64,000 bases of DNA from Longimicrobiales bacterium (lineage in GTDB: Bacteria > Gemmatimonadota > Gemmatimonadetes > Longimicrobiales > Gaopeijiaceae). The stretch spans positions 1 to 64,000 of the forward strand of contig JANQRP010000014.1 of assembly GCA_028284495.1 (NCBI GenBank). Reading direction: 5' to 3'. The first letter of the stretch is position 1, and each line of letters begins with the position of its first letter. The position numbers and the translations under genes are program-made. The notes under the pieces are model-generated. The model searched no databases. It worked only from the letters and a program-made list of their open reading frames with translations, and was not told the DNA's origin. Below, in pieces: positions 59,442 to 64,000 of the stretch.

Positions 59442-60365
59442 GATGTTACGGGCCTCGTCGATGTCCCGCTCCATCTGACGGACCAGGGCGTCCGCGGAGT
59501 CGAACGCCTCGACTCCCCGGATGCGATCCACGAAGTCCACGCGGATCCGTTCACCGTAGAGGTCGAGGTCGACATCCAGGAGGTGCACCTCGACGGTCGG
59601 CGCGGCGCCCGGGAAGGTGGGCCTGGGCCCGAGGTGCAGGGCGCCCGGCAGCACCCCCCTGCCCCGCACCCATGCACGGACGGCGTACACGCCCGATGCC
59701 GGGACCAGCTTGTCGGTGCCGAACCCCGTGAGGTTCGCGGTCGGGAAGCCGAGCGCGACTCCCCGGCCGTCCCCACGCACGACCACGCCCCGAATGGCGT
59801 ACGGTCGGCCGAGCCCGCGCGCCGCCGCGTCGACCCGCCCTTCGGACACGGCCGTCCGGATGCGGGTGGAGGAGATCGGTTCGCTGTCGGCCTCCACCGG
59901 GCCGACCACGTCGACCGCGAAGCCCAATCGCTCTCCCACGGCGCGCAGCGTGTCGACGTCGCCCGACCTCCCGCGCCCGAAGCCGTGGTCGTACCCGATC
60001 ACGAGCTCCTCGGCGCCCACACCCTCGAACAGCACCTCCTCGACGAACCGCTCCGGCGAGTACCGGGAGAGCTCGCGGGTGAACCGGAGGAACACGGCCC
60101 AATCGAGGCCGCTCTCCGCGAGGATCTCCTTCTTCTCCACCGGGGTGGTCAGCAGTCGTGGCGCGTGCTCGGGCCGGACGATCCGGAGCGGGTGCGGGTC
60201 GAAGGTGACCAGCACGCTCCGCCGCCCGGTGGCCTCGGCCCGCCGGCGAATCTCACTCAGTACCTCCCAGTGACCGCGATGCACGCCGTCGAAGGTGCCC
60301 ACCGTGACCACCGCGCCGCGGTCGTGCGGGAGCAGCCGGCCGATCCGGTCGCCGCGCTCCGTCAC
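59427..60365 (-). CDS. ribF: riboflavin kinase/FAD synthetase
   Basis: The 312-residue bifunctional enzyme phosphorylates riboflavin to FMN and adenylates FMN to FAD. The N-terminal FAD synthetase half has T-V-G-T-F-D-G-V-H-R-G-H and S-S-T-R-I-R, the nucleotidyltransferase motifs. The C-terminal kinase half has G-F-P-T-A-N-L near residue 205, then G-V-Y-A-V-R. Length is normal. The start GTG 60365 overlaps the truB stop as GTGA; longer in-frame forms run through truB. Its position between truB and rpsO is the standard operon order. Confidence 0.96.
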   Translation of the reverse strand: MTERGDRIGRLLPHDRGAVVTVGTFDGVHRGHWEVLSEIRRRAEATGRRSVLVTFDPHPLRIVRPEHAPRLLTTPVEKKEILAESGLDWAVFLRFTRELSRYSPERFVEEVLFEGVGAEELVIGYDHGFGRGRSGDVDTLRAVGERLGFAVDVVGPVEADSEPISSTRIRTAVSEGRVDAAARGLGRPYAIRGVVVRGDGRGVALGFPTANLTGFGTDKLVPASGVYAVRAWVRGRGVLPGALHLGPRPTFPGAAPTVEVHLLDVDLDLYGERIRVDFVDRIRGVEAFDSADALVRQMERDIDEARNILSDG

Positions 60366-61357
60366 GGGACCGACCTCGTGCCCCGAGGTCCTTCCCCCAC
60401 CTCCTCGGGGGTGACGAAGACCTTCCGCGGTCGCAGGGCCTGCTCCTCCACCTCGGCGATGGCGACGAGCGCGCCGTCCAGTGCGATCCGAACCAGCGTC
60501 GTCGCAGCGTCCGGACCGACGTCGAGCGGCGACCCGGAGGTGTCGGTCACGGGCAGTCGCTGCCCGAAGGCGAGTCGCCGCGCTCCCTCCCCGTCCACGA
60601 CGCGCAGGGGCAGGTGCGCCACGGCGTCGAGCGGGTCGATCCAGCGAAGAGGCGCGTCGGCAACCTCGACCGCCTCCATGGACACCGCGTCCTCGAGGCG
60701 GACGTCGCCCACGGCCGTGCGCCGGAGCGCGGTCAGGTGGCCTGTCGTGCCGAGCCCGGCCGCGAGGTCGCGAGCGATGGCGCGGACGAACGTGCCCGAC
60801 GACACGTGCAGGGCGAGCGTCACGTCGGGGAGCGTGACGTCCAACAGGTCCGCGGCGTGAATGGTCACGGATACCGCGTCGAGCCGGACGTCCTCCCCGC
60901 GTCGTACTCGGCGGTGGGCCGGCTCGCCGTCCACCTTCTTGGCGGAGAGGGCCGGCGGAACCTGGTCGTGCGTCCCGACCAGCCCGGAGACGGCGTCCCG
61001 CACCCGTGCCTCGTCGAGCGTTCGCCAACGGTCGTCGGTGGCGACGACCTCTCCCTCGGCGTCGAACGAGTCGGTCTCGACGCCCAGCCGGATCGTGGTA
61101 CGGTAGCGCTTGTCGCGCCCCACCAGGAACTGTGAGAGCCGGGTCGCGGGCCCGACGCAGAGCAGGAGGACACCGGACGCCAGCGGGTCGAGCGTGCCGG
61201 TGTGCCCGACGCGCCGGGTGTCGAGGGCGCGGCGGACGCGTGCCACGACGTCGTGGGAGGTGGGTCCGACCGGCTTGTCCACGGCGAGCACGCCGCCCGT
61301 GGCCGGCACGCCGGGACGATGCACCGAGGGGGGTGCACCGGGCGCGTGATCGTTCAC
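60362..61357 (-). CDS. truB: tRNA pseudouridine 55 synthase
   Basis: The 331-residue enzyme makes pseudouridine 55 in the T loop of tRNAs. Recognisable parts are V-D-K-P-V-G-P-T-S-H-D-V-V, the catalytic aspartate in G-H-T-G-T-L-D-P-L-A-S-G-V-L, and K-R-Y-R-T-T-I-R-L-G. The C-terminal extension (R-P-R-K-V-F-V-T-P-E-E-V) fits the PUA-like end. The start GTG 61357 overlaps the rbfA stop as GTGA. The 20 residues before the family start are proline-rich and probably disordered. Confidence 0.96.
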   Translation of the reverse strand: MNDHAPGAPPSVHRPGVPATGGVLAVDKPVGPTSHDVVARVRRALDTRRVGHTGTLDPLASGVLLLCVGPATRLSQFLVGRDKRYRTTIRLGVETDSFDAEGEVVATDDRWRTLDEARVRDAVSGLVGTHDQVPPALSAKKVDGEPAHRRVRRGEDVRLDAVSVTIHAADLLDVTLPDVTLALHVSSGTFVRAIARDLAAGLGTTGHLTALRRTAVGDVRLEDAVSMEAVEVADAPLRWIDPLDAVAHLPLRVVDGEGARRLAFGQRLPVTDTSGSPLDVGPDAATTLVRIALDGALVAIAEVEEQALRPRKVFVTPEEVGEGPRGTRSVP

Positions 61358-61773
61358 GCCTCGGGCGCGTCCCCGCTGGGCGTCGCCGCGCCCTCGCCGA
61401 CGTCCTCCGACCCGCCGTCCTCTTCCCATCCGCCGTCGGGCCGGACCTCGTCCAGCAGCGCCTCGATCCGCATCGCCTGCTCGAGGTGGTGGTCCACCAC
61501 GAACTGCAGTTCGGGCGCGCGACGGATGTGGAGATCGGCGCCGAGCGACTTCCGCAGGAACGGACCGGCGGCTTCGAGGCCGTCGAGGGCATGCCTGCGC
61601 GCCTCGTCGTCGCCACGGATCCGGACGAGCACCCGCGCCTGCGCGAGGTCGGGAGACACGCGCACACCGGTCACGGTCACGGCCGCCACGCGGGGGTCGT
61701 GGACCTCCCGCTGGAGGCGCAGTGCAATCTCCCGGCGGAACTGCTCGTTGAGGCGTTCCTGACGTCGACTCAT
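61354..61773 (-). CDS. rbfA: ribosome-binding factor A
   Basis: The 139-residue KH-like protein helps mature the 5' end of 16S rRNA and is needed at low temperature. It is recognised by R-L-N-E-Q-F-R-R-E-I-A and D-P-R-V-A-A-V-T-V-T-G-V-R-V-S-P-D-L-A-Q-A-R-V-L-V. The last 30 residues are acidic and low in complexity. ATG 61773 gives the usual M-S-R-R-Q-E-R. It lies 37 bases after the infB stop and is in the same operon. Confidence 0.95.
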   Translation of the reverse strand: MSRRQERLNEQFRREIALRLQREVHDPRVAAVTVTGVRVSPDLAQARVLVRIRGDDEARRHALDGLEAAGPFLRKSLGADLHIRRAPELQFVVDHHLEQAMRIEALLDEVRPDGGWEEDGGSEDVGEGAATPSGDAPEA

Positions 61774-61810
61774 GTCGCGCGCCTCCGCGTGGGTGGGGCG
61801 TGGTGCCGGA

Positions 61811-64000
61811 TCAGCCGCTGCTCTCGGCGCTGCCCGAGAGCGTACGGGCGATCTCCTCCACCCGGAAGCACTCGATCACATCGCCGACCTTCACGTCGTT
61901 GAAGTTCTCGATGCCGATGCCACACTCGAAGCCCTCCCGGACTTCCTTCACGTCGTCCTTGAAGCGCTTGAGCGAACTGAACTCCCCTTCGTACACGACG
62001 ACGCCGTCGCGCACCAGGCGAGCGTGCCCCTTCCGCTCGATCACGCCGTCCGTCACGTAGCAGCCGGCGATCGTGCCGACACGCTTGATCCGGAAGAGCT
62101 CCCGGACCTCCGCCGCACCGAGGATCGTCTCCCGCTCCTCGGGCGACAGCATCCCCTCGAGCGCGTCGCGGATGTCGTCGACCGCGTTGTAGATCACGTC
62201 GTACGTGTTGATCTCGATTCCGGCACGGTCGGCCTCCGCGCGGGCACCGGAGTCCGGGCGGACCCGGAAGCCGATCACGACAGCGCCGGCCGTCTCCGCG
62301 AGCAGGATGTCCGACTCGTTCACCGCTCCGACGCCGCGGTGAATGATCTCCACCTGCACCTCGGACGTCGAGAGCTGCTCGAGCGCATCCGAGACCGCCT
62401 GGACCGAGCCGTCCACGTCGCCCTTGATGACCAGCGGAAGCGCACCCGCGCCGCCATCGGCCACGAGCTGGCTGAAGTCGCCGAGCTTGAGGCCGCGCTC
62501 CTTCACGCGGAGCTGCTTCTCGCGCTCGAGGCGCGAGCGGGTCTGGGCCACCTCCGCCGCGTCCACGGCGTCCATGACCTGGAGCGTGTCGCCGGCCTGC
62601 GGGACACCACCGGCGCCCAGCACCTGCGCAGGCATCCCCGGGCCGATTTCGTCGATCGGCTGGCCGCGCTCGTCGAGCAGAGCGCGCACACGACCGGCGT
62701 GGAGACCCACGACGAAGTCGTCCCCGACGCGAAGCGTGCCCTTCTGGACGAGCGCCGTGACCACAGGCCCCTTCCCCGGGTCGAGCTGCGACTCGACCAC
62801 CGTCGCATGCGCCTGTCGATCCGGGTTGGCCTTCAGCTCCATGAGCTCGGCCTGCAGGAGAACCTTCTCGAGCAGGTCGTCCATGCCCGTGCCCTTCTTT
62901 GCCGACACCTCGGCCGCGAGCACGGTGCCGCCGTACTCCTCGACCTGCACGTCGTGCTGGAGCAGGTCCTGCTTCACCTGCATCGCGTTGGCGGCGGGCA
63001 GATCGATCTTGTTGATCGCGACGATCATGGGCACGGCGGCGTTCTTCGCGTGCGAAATCGCCTCGATGGTCTGCGGCATGACCGCGTCGTCCGCCGCGAC
63101 CACGAGGATCACGATGTCCGTCACGTCGGCGCCGCGGGACCGCATCGCGGTGAACGCGGCGTGGCCCGGGGTGTCGAGGAAGGTGATCGCCTTCCCGCCA
63201 TCGACCTCGACGTGGTACGCGCCGATGTGCTGCGTGATCCCTCCCGCCTCGCCCGCGATCACGTTCTCGTTGCGGATCCAGTCGAGGAGCGACGTCTTTC
63301 CGTGGTCGACGTGACCCATGACGGTCACGACCGGAGGACGGGGCTTCAGGTCCTCCGGATTCTCGACCTCCTCCTCGACCTCTTCCTCCTGCGCGACGTA
63401 CTCCTCCTCGCGCTCGGCGGTGAAGCCGAACTCGTCGAGAAGCAGTTCGATCTGATCGAAGTCGAGCCGCTGGTTGATGGTCACCATCAGCCCGAGGTTC
63501 TTGAACGCGGCCCCGATGATCGACGACGACGACTCGTCCATCAGCTCGGCGAGCTCGGCGACGGAGAGGAACTCGTTCACGCGGATCGTCCGCGCTTCGC
63601 GCTCCTTCTCCTCCTGCTCCTCCATCTCCTGGAGCTCCAGCTCCTCCTTCGTGGGGCGGGAGCCGCGGCGCTTCTTCTTCTTGCCTCCGCCACCGCCACC
63701 CTTCAGCTCGGCCATGACACGGCTCAGGTTGTCCTGAACCTCGTCCTGGTCCACCCGCCGGCGTCCCTTCTTCTTGCCCTTGCCGCGCCGGCGGCCGTCG
63801 GTCGTGTAACCCTCGGCCTGGATCCGGACGGTGCCGCCGGGTCCCGCGCTGGCAGCCGGAGTCGGTGACTTGAAACGGCGTCGGGGCCTCTCGCGTTCGG
63901 CCTCGTCGGCGGACTCGCGAGCGGACCGCAGATTCGGCGCCGCGGGTGCCTCGGCCTCGGGCTCGTCGGCCTCCGCCTCGTCCTCGGCCGACGACTCCTC
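61811..64000 (-). CDS. infB: translation initiation factor IF-2, 3' part
   Basis: This is the C-terminal 729 residues; the N-terminus lies beyond the right edge. IF-2 brings initiator tRNA to the 30S subunit and hydrolyses GTP. The visible order is a charged low-complexity region, a lysine- and glycine-rich stretch, then the N2 helical module (V-N-E-F-L-S-V-A-E-L-A-E-L-M), the GTPase with G-H-V-D-H-G-K-T-S, D-T-P-G-H-A-A-F, N-K-I-D, and the C-terminal domains. The stop is at 61811-61813. In this genus of operons it is followed by rbfA, truB, ribF and rpsO, exactly as seen here. Confidence 0.97.
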   Translation of the reverse strand, partial: EESSAEDEAEADEPEAEAPAAPNLRSARESADEAERERPRRRFKSPTPAASAGPGGTVRIQAEGYTTDGRRRGKGKKKGRRRVDQDEVQDNLSRVMAELKGGGGGGKKKKRRGSRPTKEELELQEMEEQEEKEREARTIRVNEFLSVAELAELMDESSSSIIGAAFKNLGLMVTINQRLDFDQIELLLDEFGFTAEREEEYVAQEEEVEEEVENPEDLKPRPPVVTVMGHVDHGKTSLLDWIRNENVIAGEAGGITQHIGAYHVEVDGGKAITFLDTPGHAAFTAMRSRGADVTDIVILVVAADDAVMPQTIEAISHAKNAAVPMIVAINKIDLPAANAMQVKQDLLQHDVQVEEYGGTVLAAEVSAKKGTGMDDLLEKVLLQAELMELKANPDRQAHATVVESQLDPGKGPVVTALVQKGTLRVGDDFVVGLHAGRVRALLDERGQPIDEIGPGMPAQVLGAGGVPQAGDTLQVMDAVDAAEVAQTRSRLEREKQLRVKERGLKLGDFSQLVADGGAGALPLVIKGDVDGSVQAVSDALEQLSTSEVQVEIIHRGVGAVNESDILLAETAGAVVIGFRVRPDSGARAEADRAGIEINTYDVIYNAVDDIRDALEGMLSPEERETILGAAEVRELFRIKRVGTIAGCYVTDGVIERKGHARLVRDGVVVYEGEFSSLKRFKDDVKEVREGFECGIGIENFNDVKVGDVIECFRVEEIARTLSGSAESSG

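Overview
This 64 kb window is chromosomal housekeeping DNA from a GC-rich, Gram-negative-type (two-membrane) bacterium. Genes are densely packed, mostly on the minus strand, and many neighbours overlap by four bases (GTGA or ATGA). Lipoproteins, an OmpA/Pal-like protein, a TonB-dependent receptor, LL-diaminopimelate-type aminotransferase, an archaeal/eukaryal-type prolyl-tRNA synthetase, and DUF4159/DUF4175 proteins together fit Gemmatimonadota or a close relative. That placement is an inference from gene content, not a proven identification. I saw no prophage, insertion sequence, CRISPR array or integrated island.

Layout: 1-8300 holds the end of an LVIVD-repeat protein, a cardiolipin synthase/hypothetical/NHL-lipoprotein cluster, a GT9 glycosyltransferase, a cation-chloride-cotransporter-like permease and a Pal-like lipoprotein. 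8300-13050 holds tRNA-Ser(UGA) and the minus-strand run A-type Fe-S carrier, nadA, MBL hydrolase, purN, purH. 13200-18930 is valS, an Ig-like lipoprotein and selA. 19000-21500 has a TonB-like anchored protein, a DapL-like aminotransferase and a tiny membrane protein. 21550-32290 is a long minus-strand run: rsmI, DUF4159, DUF4175, a periplasmic TPR-like protein, an exported 'asparagine synthetase B'-type protein and a JAMM-DinG fusion helicase. 32400-39900 has trxA, methylmalonyl-CoA epimerase, clpB, an M48 protease and several small envelope proteins.

39960-51170 runs proS, then hisS with a small membrane protein, folC and accD, and then the rod-shape cluster mreB-mreC-mreD-mrdA-rodA (transcribed mreB first). 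51345-54200 is dut, divergent from a cobalamin riboswitch that controls a BtuB-like receptor. 54240-64000 is alanine dehydrogenase, an M16 peptidase, pnp, rpsO, ribF, truB, rbfA and infB. This last set is the classic translation-initiation/RNA-decay operon, and infB runs off the right edge.

Several promoters share TTGnnn, 16-18 bp, and a -10 box of the form TAGCnT or TAnnnT, which gives a working picture of the primary sigma factor in this genome. The points most worth follow-up are the JAMM-DinG fusion that lacks one expected iron-sulfur cysteine, the DUF4159/DUF4175/TPR/secreted-protein operon, the TonB-like protein without a TonB C-terminus, a probable CTG start codon, and palindromes around clpB and pnp. 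I did not find an obviously new defence or mobile system here.
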